A stretch of DNA of 64,000 nucleotides, from NCBI GenBank assembly GCA_021463505.1, contig JAJTYR010000002.1, positions 62,001-126,000 of the forward strand, read 5' to 3'. The position numbers and the translations under genes are program-made. Source of the stretch: Burkholderiaceae bacterium (GTDB lineage Bacteria; Pseudomonadota; Gammaproteobacteria; Burkholderiales; Burkholderiaceae_E). How positions within the stretch are numbered: position 1 is the stretch's first letter; the number at the start of each line of letters is the position of its first letter. The notes beneath the pieces were generated by a model. That model was not told where the DNA came from and did no database searches. It saw only the letters and a list, made by a program, of their open reading frames with translations. This document shows, one piece after another, positions 39,418-48,028 of the stretch.

Positions 39418-40449
39418 TCACTCACAGGGCGTGCGCACCGCGCGCCGGGCGCTCGATCGCCGCAGGCCGATGCCCGACGTCACCAGCAGGGCGATCGAGA
39501 CGAGCAGGCCGGTCAGGCTCCTCAGGACGTCCGTTGCCGGCTCGAGGCCGCCGCTTCCGATGTATCCGAGACCCAGGTATGCCGACGTCCACGCCAGGCG
39601 TCCGACGATACCGAACGCCACGAAGGCGCCGAGGCGGTAGCGCCCGGCACCGGCAACCAGATTCACGGCCGAACTCAGGACGGAGACGAGCGATCGGCTG
39701 AGCACGACGCCGAGTGCGCCCCAGCGGTTCAGCAGACGCTCGACGCGCGCCCGCCGGTCGGGCGTCAGTCCGAGCCAGCGTCCTCGCCGCTCCAGGAAAC
39801 TCCCGCCAAGCGCGCGACCGATGCCGTAACCGGCGATGTCTCCGACCACCGATGCCGCGACGGCGACCATGGCCAGAAGCTCCCAGCGCAGTTGCCCCTG
39901 CGCGGCGAGCGAGCCTGCGACGATCATCGACAGCCCGGACGGCAGTGGCGCGCCGAGCGCACCCAGCAGAAGCGTCAGGCCGAGCGCCGGATACCCGTAC
40001 ACGAGAATCGCCGAGACGAAGTCGTCCCCGATTCCGAAGAATCCGTTCGTGGCTTCGTCGTCACGTGGACGCGCCGGGGCGGCGGCCACCGCGGCGATCG
40101 CCCGTTGCACGCGCCGGGCGTAGTCTGGCGGTGAGACGCCGGCCCGTGCCGCGAGGGCCTTGAGTGTCGTGTCCGGCGGCGTCAGCGGCGCCAGTCCGAG
40201 GCGTTCGCGCAGCGCCGCCCCGGGCGCACGATAGGTGGCGGCCACGTAGCGCAGCGTCATCCACGGACGCACGCTGCTCGCCTGCGGTACGCCCGCCTCG
40301 TACGCCGAGCCCAGCAGCGTCAAGCTGCGCCAGGTCCGCAGGCCCGCGATCGCGGTCGCCACGGTTGCCAGTGCCGCCAGCAGAATCAGCAGCCGGATCC
40401 ACCAGCAGCGCCGGGAATCGGTTGTGGCCGGCCCCATCGCAAATCGCAT
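39418..40449 (-). CDS. DedA/VTT-domain membrane protein with N-terminal extension
   Basis: 343 residues. After one membrane helix (LLILLAALATVATAIAGL) comes a 90-residue extracytoplasmic region with an LGLAPLTPPDTTLKALAARAG module of HTH-like look. The DedA core follows: GYPALGLTLLLGALGAPLPSGL, VVGDIAGYGIGRALGG, LSRSLVSVLSSAVNLVAGA. DedA proteins are half-transporters that flip polyprenyl phosphate or handle proton-coupled small molecules. ATG 40449 chosen; GTG/ATG alternatives exist nearby. Confidence 0.82.
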   Translation of the reverse strand: MRFAMGPATTDSRRCWWIRLLILLAALATVATAIAGLRTWRSLTLLGSAYEAGVPQASSVRPWMTLRYVAATYRAPGAALRERLGLAPLTPPDTTLKALAARAGVSPPDYARRVQRAIAAVAAAPARPRDDEATNGFFGIGDDFVSAILVYGYPALGLTLLLGALGAPLPSGLSMIVAGSLAAQGQLRWELLAMVAVAASVVGDIAGYGIGRALGGSFLERRGRWLGLTPDRRARVERLLNRWGALGVVLSRSLVSVLSSAVNLVAGAGRYRLGAFVAFGIVGRLAWTSAYLGLGYIGSGGLEPATDVLRSLTGLLVSIALLVTSGIGLRRSSARRAVRTPCE

Positions 40450-40531
40450 GGTGCATTGTAGGCGTGCGGCGTCGCGGGTTGGCGGGGTCGAACGCGGCAC
40501 GCCCCGGCGCGCGCGGCAACCGGCAGGCTCT

Positions 40532-41473
40532 TCAGCCGCGGCGACGCTCCCCGAGCAGCGCCGCGCGCGTCACCGGCCTGTGCAACTGCGTCAGCCACCA
40601 CTGCAGTGCGCGTCCGCGCGCCGGTCGGTCGCTCTTGCGCCACGCGTAGCTCAGCGGGATCCGGTGTTCCGGGCGTTCGACGCGCTTGACGACCAGGCGG
40701 CCGGTATCGAGGTACGGCTGCGCCAGGCAGGTCGGCAGGAAGCCGACGCCCAGCCCCCGTATTTGTGCATCGACCTTGGCGGGCATGCCTGCGACGGTGA
40801 ACACGTCCTGGCCCGCGAGCAGTCCGATCGTGAGGCCGTCGCCGCGCTGGATCGAGTCGGCCACCGCCACCGCGCGATGCGGGCGGATCGCGTCATCGCT
40901 GAGCGGTTCGGGGGCGTGTGCGAGCGGATGATGCGGCGCCACCGCGAACACGAAGCGCAGGCTGCCCAGCGGCTCGCGCTGCAGTCCGGTTGCGGTGCCG
41001 GCGGCGATCACTGCGCCGAGTGCCAGATCGGCCTGACCGGAGGCGAGCGCCTCCAGCGTTCCCGACAGGACCTCGGCACGCAGGCGTAGCCGGGTGGGCG
41101 GGTGCAGGCGGAAGAACGCATCGCACAACTCCATCACGGCGGCGCCGTCGACGACGCTGTCGACGGCGATCGTGAATTGCGGCTCCCATCCGGTGGCCAC
41201 GCGCTTGACGCGGTTCGCGACCGCGTCGATGTCGGCGAGCAGCCGGGCGCCTTCGCGCAACAGTTCGGTGCCGGCCTCGGTGAGTCGCGCCTGGCGCGAA
41301 CGGCGGTCGAACAGCAGCACGTCGAGGGCGTCCTCGATCTGTCGCACCCGATAGGTGAGAGCGCTGGGGGCCAGGCCGCTCGCACGGGCTGCCGCGGCGA
41401 AGCTGCCGGTGCTGGCGATCGACTGCAGCATCGCCAGCGCCTCCGGGGTGAGAGCGTTGCGTGAATTGTCCAT
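40532..41473 (-). CDS. LysR family transcriptional regulator
   Basis: 313 residues: HTH ALAMLQSIASTGSFAAAARASGLAPSALTYR, linker, then the effector domain (FTIAVDSVVDGAAVMELCDAFF). Family feature: ends with a helical tail. It is divergent from the pirin-like gene at 41581; a perfect palindrome (CATTCGAA-taa-TTCGAATG) lies 13 bp before its ATG. It probably senses an electrophile or quinone-type signal and regulates the downstream redox genes (inference). Confidence 0.87.
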   Translation of the reverse strand: MDNSRNALTPEALAMLQSIASTGSFAAAARASGLAPSALTYRVRQIEDALDVLLFDRRSRQARLTEAGTELLREGARLLADIDAVANRVKRVATGWEPQFTIAVDSVVDGAAVMELCDAFFRLHPPTRLRLRAEVLSGTLEALASGQADLALGAVIAAGTATGLQREPLGSLRFVFAVAPHHPLAHAPEPLSDDAIRPHRAVAVADSIQRGDGLTIGLLAGQDVFTVAGMPAKVDAQIRGLGVGFLPTCLAQPYLDTGRLVVKRVERPEHRIPLSYAWRKSDRPARGRALQWWLTQLHRPVTRAALLGERRRG

Positions 41474-41485
41474 TCAACACCCATT

Positions 41486-41504
41486 CATTCGAATAATTCG
41501 AATG
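41486..41504. promoter_or_regulatory. Palindromic operator between LysR and pirin-like gene
   Basis: Perfect 8-bp arms CATTCGAA (41486-41493) and TTCGAATG (41497-41504) with a 3-bp spacer, in the only AT-rich part of the gap. It lies 13 bp from the LysR start and 77 bp from the pirin-like start; consistent with LysR autoregulation. Confidence 0.65.
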
Positions 41505-41580
41505 ATGCCAGCGAATCCGTCAGCCCCCAGGAACGCGCAGATCGTCCGAGAATCGACGTCATTGTCAGGGAGTTCCGGCC

Positions 41581-42282
41581 ATGCTCACCGTTCGCAGATC
41601 ACAGGACCGCGGCTTCGCGGATCACGGCTGGCTGAAGAGCTACCACTCGTTCTCGTTCGCCGGCTACCATGACCCCGCACACATGGGCTGGGGCAACCTG
41701 CGGGTCATCAACGAAGATCGCGTGGCGCCGGGCACCGGCTTCGGCAAGCATGGACACCGCGACATGGAGATCATCAGCTACGTGCTCTCGGGCGAGCTGG
41801 CTCATCGCGACAGCATGGGCAACGTCGAGACCATTCCGCCCGGCGACGTGCAGCGGATGAGCGCGGGCACCGGCGTGCAGCACAGCGAGTTCAATCACGC
41901 CGAAGGGCAGACGACCCACTTCCTGCAGATCTGGATCGAGCCGAACGTCACGGGCGTTGCCCCGAGCTACGAGCAGAAGACGTTCACGGCCGCCGACAAG
42001 CGCGGCGCGCTGCGCCTGGTGGCATCGTCCGGTGGTGCGCAGGGCTCGGTCACGATTCACGCCGACGCGAAGCTCTACGCCGGCCTCTTCGACGGCGGCG
42101 AGCGCGCGGAACTCGCGCTCGACCCGGCCCGCAAGGGCTACGTGCATCTCGTGCGCGGGGCGCTCGAGGTGAACGGGCAGCCCCTGGGCACTGGCGACGC
42201 GGTGCTGCTCGACGGCGAGCGCCGGATCACGTTGTCCGGCGGCAACGATGCCGAGGTGCTGGTGTTCGATCTCGCTCCCTGA
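41581..42282 (+). CDS. yhhW: Pirin-like quercetin 2,3-dioxygenase (YhhW type)
   Basis: 233-residue bicupin. The metal site lies in the N-terminal cupin: FGKHGHRDMEIISYVLSGELAHRDS with His residues, then GDVQRMSAGTGVQHSE. Known YhhW enzymes open the flavonol ring of quercetin. The first gene after the divergent LysR, in a likely operon with DoxX and a glutathionyl-hydroquinone reductase, so quinone/phenolic detoxification is a reasonable context (inference). Confidence 0.88.
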   Translation: MLTVRRSQDRGFADHGWLKSYHSFSFAGYHDPAHMGWGNLRVINEDRVAPGTGFGKHGHRDMEIISYVLSGELAHRDSMGNVETIPPGDVQRMSAGTGVQHSEFNHAEGQTTHFLQIWIEPNVTGVAPSYEQKTFTAADKRGALRLVASSGGAQGSVTIHADAKLYAGLFDGGERAELALDPARKGYVHLVRGALEVNGQPLGTGDAVLLDGERRITLSGGNDAEVLVFDLAP

Positions 42283-42317
42283 TCCTTCGTCCCCCCACAC
42301 TCTCACGAGGACCCATC

Positions 42318-42734
42318 ATGTCGCCGACTCCACTGCAGAATCTCCTCGCGCTGGCCGGTCGTCTCTTGCTGGGCGTGCTGTTCCTGCCTGCGGGCATCGG
42401 CAAACTGACCGGCTTCGCCGGGACGGTGGGCTACATCTCGTCGGCAGGCCTGCCGATGCCGCAGGTGGCCGCGGTGGTGGCGCTGGTCGTGGAGATCGCC
42501 GGTGGCGCGGCGCTGGTCGCAGGCTACGGCGCGCGCGTGGCGGCCATCGCGCTGGCGGCGTTCGTGCTGGTCGCCTCGTTCTTCTTCCACAACTACTGGG
42601 GGCTGCCGGCCGACAAGCAGATGCTCCAGCAACTGATGTTCTTCAAGAACATGGCGATCATCGGCGGCCTGCTGACGATCGCCGCGTGGGGCGCCGGCGC
42701 GTGGAGCGTCGACGCGCGCCGCGGCAAGGCCTGA
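42318..42734 (+). CDS. DoxX family membrane protein
   Basis: 138 residues with four membrane helices: LAGRLLLGVLFLPAGIGKLTGF, VVALVVEIAGGAALVAGYG, IALAAFVLVASFFFHNYWG and MAIIGGLLTIAAWGAG. The DoxX/SURF4-like pattern is clear. Function is thought to involve thiosulfate or quinone redox; here it sits between a pirin and a glutathione enzyme. Confidence 0.85.
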   Translation: MSPTPLQNLLALAGRLLLGVLFLPAGIGKLTGFAGTVGYISSAGLPMPQVAAVVALVVEIAGGAALVAGYGARVAAIALAAFVLVASFFFHNYWGLPADKQMLQQLMFFKNMAIIGGLLTIAAWGAGAWSVDARRGKA

Positions 42735-42749
42735 CACCGGGCGCGCGCC

Positions 42750-43721
42750 ATGGGACGGCTCGCGGGCGGCCAGTGGGTCGACGAGTGGTACGACACGCAG
42801 GCCACGGGCGGCAACTTCGTGCGCAGCCAGGCGCGCTTTCGTCACTGGGTGACCCGCGACGGCGCGCCCGGTCCGAGCGGAGACGGCGGCTTCGCGGCCC
42901 AGGCCGGTCGCTACCATCTGTATGTGTCGCTGGCCTGCCCGTGGGCGCACCGCACGCTGATCTACCGGGCGCTGAAAGGCCTCGGGGGCATGATCGGCGT
43001 GTCGGTGGTTCATCCGCAGATGGCCGGGAACGGCTGGACCTTCGATCCTGCGCCCGGCGTCGTCGCCGATCCGGCAGGCGCGGTGCGCTACCTGTACCAG
43101 GTCTACCTGCGTGCCAGTCCTGACTACGACGGGCGGGTGACGGTGCCGGTGCTCTGGGACCTCGAGCGCGCGACGATCGTCAGCAACGAGTCGTCCGACA
43201 TCATCAGGATGCTGAACTCGGCGTTCGACGACATCGGCGCGCTCGCGGGTGACTACGCGCCGGCCGAACTGCTGCCAGCGATCGATGCGCTCAACGCGCG
43301 CATCTACGACACCGTGAACAACGGTGTCTACAAGGCGGGTTTTGCCACCGACCAGGCCGTGTACGAGCGCGAGGTGGCGGCGCTGTTTCGTACGCTCGAC
43401 GAACTCGAAGCGCGCCTGGCCGGCCAGCGCTACCTGCTGGGTGATCGCGTCACCGAGGCCGACTGGCGCCTGTTCACGACGCTGATCCGTTTCGATGCGG
43501 TCTATCACGGGCACTTCAAGTGCAACCTGCGGTGTCTGGCCGACTATCCGAACCTCTGGGCCTACACGCGCGAGCTCTACCAGTGGCCCGGGGTCGCGGG
43601 TACGGTCGACTTCACGCACATCAAGCAGCACTACTACCGCAGTCATCCGTCGATCAATCCGAACGGTATCGTTCCGGCTGGTCCGCTGCTGGCACTCGAC
43701 GAACCGCATCGGCGGGGTTGA
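42750..43721 (+). CDS. yqjG: Glutathionyl-hydroquinone reductase (YqjG type)
   Basis: 323 residues. The omega/xi-class GST fold contains the active-site motif SLACPWAHRTLIYRAL with catalytic Cys near residue 63. It also has WDLERATIVSNESSDIIRML and the C-terminal helical part (YLLGDRVTEADWRLFTTL, YHGHFKCNL). It reduces glutathionyl-hydroquinones to hydroquinones. GTG/ATG start 42750 with a 15-bp gap from DoxX. Confidence 0.92.
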   Translation: MGRLAGGQWVDEWYDTQATGGNFVRSQARFRHWVTRDGAPGPSGDGGFAAQAGRYHLYVSLACPWAHRTLIYRALKGLGGMIGVSVVHPQMAGNGWTFDPAPGVVADPAGAVRYLYQVYLRASPDYDGRVTVPVLWDLERATIVSNESSDIIRMLNSAFDDIGALAGDYAPAELLPAIDALNARIYDTVNNGVYKAGFATDQAVYEREVAALFRTLDELEARLAGQRYLLGDRVTEADWRLFTTLIRFDAVYHGHFKCNLRCLADYPNLWAYTRELYQWPGVAGTVDFTHIKQHYYRSHPSINPNGIVPAGPLLALDEPHRRG

Positions 43722-43817
43722 GCGGCGGCGACGGGCCGGTTCGCGGATGCGGATGACAATGCGTGTTCGTCCACGTGCAGAGGGCAGGATCATCAGGCGC
43801 GCAGTGCCGTGGGACGC

Positions 43818-44408
43818 TCAGGACAACGCCTGTTCGATCTCCGCAAGGTCGCGCGCGAGCCCCGACGCTTCGATGACCGTGCCGAGTTGCCGCTCGACCT
43901 GGGCACGCGAGATCACGCCGCGCACGCGCTCGGACTGCGCGTTGGACGCGGCTTCGATGACGAGCAGGTGATTCCTGCCGTGCCTGCGCAGCGTGGCGAC
44001 CACGTTGCTCACGCGCGCGGCCTTCAGGCGGTCGAAGTCGATGGCGTCGAGCATCGACAGCGGCGTCATCGCGTCGGCCACGCACAGATCGTCGTAGTGC
44101 AGCTTGCGCTCCCGGACCGCGCGCATCACGCGGTCTCCGCGCAGGTCGGTCGTCGTGACGAGGCCCTGCAGCGACGGCATGTCGTTGACGACGAAGAGCA
44201 TGTGAACGCGCTGGTGCGCCATGTATTGCTCGGCCTGCTGCAACGTGGTCGTCGGATCGATCGTGACCGCACGCACCTCGGTGAGGTCGGTCATGACGGC
44301 CGCTGCCGGAGAACGCAGCGTCACCGGCGCGGTCGGCGCGATCAGGGTCCGTGCCACCGAAACCCCGGGACGCAGACTGCGTGCGGGCAAGGCGGAATCC
44401 GGCAGCAT
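43818..44408 (-). CDS. CBS-domain protein
   Basis: 196 residues with two CBS modules: VMTDLTEVRAVTIDPTTTLQQAEQYMAHQRVHMLFVV, then LVTTTDLRGD, and DAMTPLSMLDAIDFDRLKAARV ... HLLVIE. Such stand-alone proteins sense adenosine nucleotides. It is divergent from the ACP-GNAT fusion, with a 99-bp gap, so it may be its partner or regulator (inference). Confidence 0.85.
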   Translation of the reverse strand: MLPDSALPARSLRPGVSVARTLIAPTAPVTLRSPAAAVMTDLTEVRAVTIDPTTTLQQAEQYMAHQRVHMLFVVNDMPSLQGLVTTTDLRGDRVMRAVRERKLHYDDLCVADAMTPLSMLDAIDFDRLKAARVSNVVATLRRHGRNHLLVIEAASNAQSERVRGVISRAQVERQLGTVIEASGLARDLAEIEQALS

Positions 44409-44507
44409 GATGGCCTCCTCGATTGCGAACCGATGTATAAAGTCGCCTCGGGCGACCTGGCCTTACCGGCCGGCCGCGAGTCGACGCCACCCGGCGGAGA
44501 AACGGCA

Positions 44508-45353
44508 GTGGAACGCGAAGAGGTCCGCAAGGCCGTGCTGGCGGCGATCGGAACGATCGCCCCGGGGGTGGACCTGCGGCGCATCGCCACCGACCGACCG
44601 TTGCGCGAGCAGGTGGGGCTCGATTCGATGGACTGGCTGAACCTGCTCGATGCGTTGGCCGAGCGACTGTCGATCGAGGTGCCCGAGTCGGACTACGATC
44701 GCCTCGGAACGCTGGACGCGGTGATCGACTACCTTGCTGCCCGCGGCACGGCGCGAGCCGCGCAATCGGGGCGCCCGGATGCGCGGGCGCCCGTGTCGCC
44801 ACCAGCGCCCGCGCCACCGGGCGCCGTGCGCCGCCGCATCGGCACCGCCTGGGTCACCGTGCGACCGATCGGTCCGGACGACGTCGCGCTCGAGAGCGAA
44901 TTCATCGGCAGGCTCTCCGACGAGGCGCGTTACCAGCGATTCATGACGACCGTGAGGGTGTTGCCGCCGGCGAAGCTGCACGCGCTCACGCACGTCGACC
45001 CGCAGCGCGACCTGGCGCTGGCCGCGACGGTGATCCGCGACGGGCGAGAGCAGATGGTCGGCGCCGCGCGCTACGGCGCGGATGCGTCGGGCACCGGCTG
45101 CGAGTTCGCGATCGCGCTGCTCGACGCCTGGCACGGCAGCGGGCTGGCGGGCTGGCTGATGCGCATGCTGATCGACAGCGCCCGGCGCCGTGGTCTGGCG
45201 TCGATGGAGGGGATCGTTCTCGCCACCAACCGGCGCATGCTCGAACTGGCGCGACAGCTCGGCTTCCGTGTCATGCCCGATGTTCACGCCCGCGAGACGG
45301 TGCGTGTCGTACGCCTGCTCCAGCAGCGGGCAGGCACGGCCGACGGGGTCTGA
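44508..45353 (+). CDS. Acyl-carrier-protein domain fused to GNAT acetyltransferase
   Basis: 281 residues. Residues 1-85 form an ACP-like helical bundle with the phosphopantetheine Ser in QVGLDSMDWLNLLDALAERL near residue 43. After a Pro/Ala linker (VSPPAPAPPGAVRRR) comes a GNAT fold: TVRPIGPDDVALESEFIGRLSDEARYQRF, AIALLDAWHGSGLAGWLMRMLI (acetyl-CoA loop) and LARQLGFRV. The GTG at 44508 has GGAG upstream; a TATAAA at 44436 makes it more likely than an ATG at 44433. The role may be acylation using the tethered carrier, but no substrate is known. Confidence 0.8.
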   Translation: MEREEVRKAVLAAIGTIAPGVDLRRIATDRPLREQVGLDSMDWLNLLDALAERLSIEVPESDYDRLGTLDAVIDYLAARGTARAAQSGRPDARAPVSPPAPAPPGAVRRRIGTAWVTVRPIGPDDVALESEFIGRLSDEARYQRFMTTVRVLPPAKLHALTHVDPQRDLALAATVIRDGREQMVGAARYGADASGTGCEFAIALLDAWHGSGLAGWLMRMLIDSARRRGLASMEGIVLATNRRMLELARQLGFRVMPDVHARETVRVVRLLQQRAGTADGV

Positions 45354-45364
45354 GAGCCGGCGCC

Positions 45365-45880
45365 TCACGACCGCGTGTGCGGAGCGTGTGTTGACGGATC
45401 CTTCCTGACCGCCGACCATTCGGCGCCGGTCAACGCGCGAAGCTGTGCGGGGGTGAGCGGAAACACCGAAAACGGCGTTCCCGCGGCGACCCACACCGTC
45501 GCGAAGCGGCGCAGATCCTCGTCGAGCACGAGCCTCACCGGGCCCGAGTGGCCGATCGGGGCGACGCCCCCGATCGCATAACCGGTGGCCGCGCGCACGA
45601 ACTCCGCATCGGCGCGCGTCAGCGGTTCGCCGACGCTCGCGGCCACCCTGGATTCGTCGATGCGGTTCGCACCGCTCGCGACCACGATGATCGCCAGCGC
45701 ACTGTCACGGCCGCGGAACACCACCGATTTGGCGATTTCGGCGACCGTGCAGCCGATCGCAGCGGCAGCCTCCGCGCTGGTGCGGGTGGGCTGCTCGAAC
45801 TCGACGACCGCGGCGTCGATGCCGGCGTCGCGCAACCGTTGTGCGGTGCGCAGGGCGGTAGGGTGGCGGGCGGGCTTCAT
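45365..45880 (-). CDS. YbaK/ProX-type aminoacyl-tRNA deacylase
   Basis: 171-residue editing-domain homologue: TSAEAAAAIGCTVAEIAKSVVFRG, VVASGANRIDESRVAASVGEPLTRADAEFV, and GYAIGGVAPIGHSGPVRLVLDEDL, the usual Lys and GxxPxG features. It hydrolyses mischarged tRNAs such as Cys- or Ala-tRNA-Pro. Ends 11 bp from the ACP-GNAT stop, convergently. Confidence 0.88.
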   Translation of the reverse strand: MKPARHPTALRTAQRLRDAGIDAAVVEFEQPTRTSAEAAAAIGCTVAEIAKSVVFRGRDSALAIIVVASGANRIDESRVAASVGEPLTRADAEFVRAATGYAIGGVAPIGHSGPVRLVLDEDLRRFATVWVAAGTPFSVFPLTPAQLRALTGAEWSAVRKDPSTHAPHTRS

Positions 45881-45935
45881 GGCAGCGGGGCACAGATGCG
45901 GCCCCGATCATAGGGCAAGCGACAACGGCAGCAGC

Positions 45936-45962
45936 TTGACACGGAGCGGCGCCACGTATAGT
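45936..45962 (+). promoter_or_regulatory. Promoter of the cupin-TetR pair
   Basis: TTGACA at 45936-45941 is a full consensus -35. TATAGT at 45957-45962 is a good -10 with a 15-bp spacer (or TAGTCT two bases later with 17 bp). The -10 touches the palindromes at 45961-45989. Confidence 0.65.
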
Positions 45963-45989
45963 CTATTCGAATAGACCGGTCGGTCTATT
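45961..45989. promoter_or_regulatory. Two overlapping TetR-type palindromes
   Basis: GTCTATTCGAATAGAC at 45961-45976 is a perfect 16-bp palindrome. AATAGACC-ggtc-GGTCTATT at 45970-45989 is a second perfect one sharing seven bases. TAGACCGGTC-type sites are classic TetR/NemR operators. Their position on the promoter indicates repression of the cupin-TetR pair by its own TetR. Confidence 0.8.
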
Positions 45990-46057
45990 GTGGTGCCATG
46001 AATGAGAGTGGCACCGCTCGATCCTTCATCACCGGACTCCGACGAGGAGGTGCGAAC

Positions 46058-46450
46058 ATGCGGATCGCGAAAGACAACGTGAACGTGCGTCTGGCCATTC
46101 CCGGCGCGGTGCTGCGGCAGTGCCTGGACTTCGGCGACGCGGGCGGCTTCGGAAAGATCAGCGGCGAGTACTTCACCCTCGCCGCCGGGGTCGACACCAC
46201 CGAGCTGTGTCGTGGCCTCGAAGGCGACAGGTGCCAGTGCCCCCACTGGGGGTTCGTTCTGCGTGGCCGCGTCACCACGATCGACGGGAGCGGCACGCAG
46301 GAGACCGTGGATGCCAATGACCTGTTCTACTGGCCGCCGGGGCACAATGTGCGGGTCGATGTCGATGCGGAACTCGTCATGTTCAGCCCGCAACACGAGC
46401 ACAGTCGCGTGATCGGCCACATGGCCGAACGGGTGGCGGGCTCGAAATAG
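46058..46450 (+). CDS. Cupin-domain protein
   Basis: 130 residues. A small cupin with EYFTLAAGVDTTELCRGLEGDRCQCPHWGFVLRGRV and the second motif FYWPPGHNVRVD. The Cys-rich CQCPH may help a metal site. The ATG at 46058 is preceded by GAGGAGG 10 bp upstream, a very strong site that decides the start. Possibly a stress- or ligand-sensing accessory of the TetR gene 3 bp downstream. Role unknown. Confidence 0.75.
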   Translation: MRIAKDNVNVRLAIPGAVLRQCLDFGDAGGFGKISGEYFTLAAGVDTTELCRGLEGDRCQCPHWGFVLRGRVTTIDGSGTQETVDANDLFYWPPGHNVRVDVDAELVMFSPQHEHSRVIGHMAERVAGSK

Positions 46451-46453
46451 ACG

Positions 46454-47038
46454 ATGCACGCGACCCGACAGCGCCTGCTCGACGCCGGGTTGCCGATGCT
46501 GCTGAAGCACGGCTACAACGATCTCGGCATTCAGGCGCTGCTGGAGGCGACCGGCACGCCGAAGGGCTCCTTCTATCATCACTTCCGCGACAAGGAGTCC
46601 TTTGCACTGGAGGTCGTCGACCAGTACATGCGCGGCGCCCACGAAGCGCTCGACGCATGCCTCGGCGACGAGTCCCTCGCGCCGCTCGATCGGGTGCGAC
46701 GCTTCTTCGAGATGACCGGGCAGAGGTACCGCAGCGAGGGCTACATGGGCTGCCTGCTCGGCGGCCTTGGCCAGGAGCTGTCGGGCATCAGCGACGTGTT
46801 CCGCCACAAGATCGGCGAGTGCTTCACGCAGCTGGCCGAGCGCATCGCCACCTGTCTCCAGGAGGCGCAGGCGCGGGGTGACCTGCCGGCGGACTCGGAC
46901 GCGATCGCACTGGCATCGCTGCTGGTCGATTGCTGGGAGGGCGCCGCGCTGCGAAGCCGGCTGCGGTGCGACCCGGCGCCGCTGGATGCGATGCTCGACT
47001 TCTATTTTCGCTCGGCGCTCGGCGCCTGCGCCACGTAG
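46454..47038 (+). CDS. TetR family transcriptional regulator
   Basis: 194 residues. N-terminal HTH (MLLKHGYNDLGIQALLEATGTPKGSFYHHF) and a C-terminal ligand domain (GYMGCLLGGLGQELSGISDVF with a Cys). GCLLG with this cysteine occurs in NemR/AcrR-like redox or electrophile sensors. It probably represses its own operon through the palindromes at 45961-45989. Confidence 0.87.
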   Translation: MHATRQRLLDAGLPMLLKHGYNDLGIQALLEATGTPKGSFYHHFRDKESFALEVVDQYMRGAHEALDACLGDESLAPLDRVRRFFEMTGQRYRSEGYMGCLLGGLGQELSGISDVFRHKIGECFTQLAERIATCLQEAQARGDLPADSDAIALASLLVDCWEGAALRSRLRCDPAPLDAMLDFYFRSALGACAT

Positions 47039-47136
47039 CGATCGTCGGGCACGCCGGACGCGGCCGCGCCCCGGCGGATAGACTTCGGGCTTGCAGCCGG
47101 CGCTCGTGCCCGGCGTTTCGATGGGAGATCGCCCAC

Positions 47137-48018
47137 ATGCCTGGATGCCAGTCCGCCATTCTCGAGCCGATTCCGCCGTTGGCCCGCTACCTGAGCTTCG
47201 TCGCCACGCCGGGTGCCGATTTGCGCGGCGCGCTGCAGGAGTTGCCCGCGCTGGTCGACGGCGCGCATTGCGTGGCCGGATTCGGGCACTCGCTGGTCGC
47301 CCGCCTCGGTTCGGGCATTGCCGGTCTGCGCAGCTTCCCGGCCTTGCAGGGGACGCGTCTGACCATTCCTTCGACGCCGGCCGATCTCTGGATCTGGCTG
47401 CGCGGCGACGATGCGGGCGAGCTGTTCCATCGGGCGCGTCACATCGAGGCGGCGCTCGCGCCGGCGTTCGAGCCGGTCGAAGTCGTGTCGGCATTCCGGC
47501 ACGGTGCCGGCGACGATCTCTCCGGCTACGAGGACGGCACCGAGAACCCGCAGGGTGACGATGCCGTGGCCGCGGCCATCGTCGGGGAAGGCGCAGGCGC
47601 GCCGCCAGGCTCGAGCTTCGTCGCGGTGCAGCGCTGGGTGCACCGTTTCGATCTGTTCGATGCGATGAGCCGCGACGAGCAGGACGCGGTCATCGGCCGT
47701 CGTCGCGACGACAACGAGGAGATCGACGATGCGCCGCCCTCGGCGCACGTCAAGCGCACCGCGCAGGAGAGCTTCGAGCCGGAAGCCTTCGTGGTGCGCC
47801 GCTCGATGCCGTGGTCCGACGGCCCGCGTGCCGGGCTGGTGTTCGTGTCTTTCGGCAGCAGCTTCGATGCGTTCGAGGCGCAACTCCGGCGCATGGCCGG
47901 CATCGAGGACGATATCGAAGACGCGCTGTTCCGCTTCACGCGTCCGGAAACCGGCGCCTTCTTCTGGTGCCCGCCGGTGCGCGGCGGCCGCCTGGACCTG
48001 TCGGCGCTGGCGCGATGA
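47137..48018 (+). CDS. Dye-decolourising (DyP-type) peroxidase
   Basis: 293-residue heme peroxidase. The distal GXXDG motif is SGYEDGTENP near residue 130. The proximal His is in SAHVKRTAQE near 204, followed by RRSMPW and the C-terminal LVFVSFGSSFDAFEAQL and DALFRFTRP. Cytoplasmic or encapsulated forms exist; no signal peptide here. ATG 47137 with GGGAGA upstream. Convergent with the SCP2-like gene by 10 bp. Confidence 0.9.
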   Translation: MPGCQSAILEPIPPLARYLSFVATPGADLRGALQELPALVDGAHCVAGFGHSLVARLGSGIAGLRSFPALQGTRLTIPSTPADLWIWLRGDDAGELFHRARHIEAALAPAFEPVEVVSAFRHGAGDDLSGYEDGTENPQGDDAVAAAIVGEGAGAPPGSSFVAVQRWVHRFDLFDAMSRDEQDAVIGRRRDDNEEIDDAPPSAHVKRTAQESFEPEAFVVRRSMPWSDGPRAGLVFVSFGSSFDAFEAQLRRMAGIEDDIEDALFRFTRPETGAFFWCPPVRGGRLDLSALAR

Positions 48019-48028
48019 AGCGGTACGG

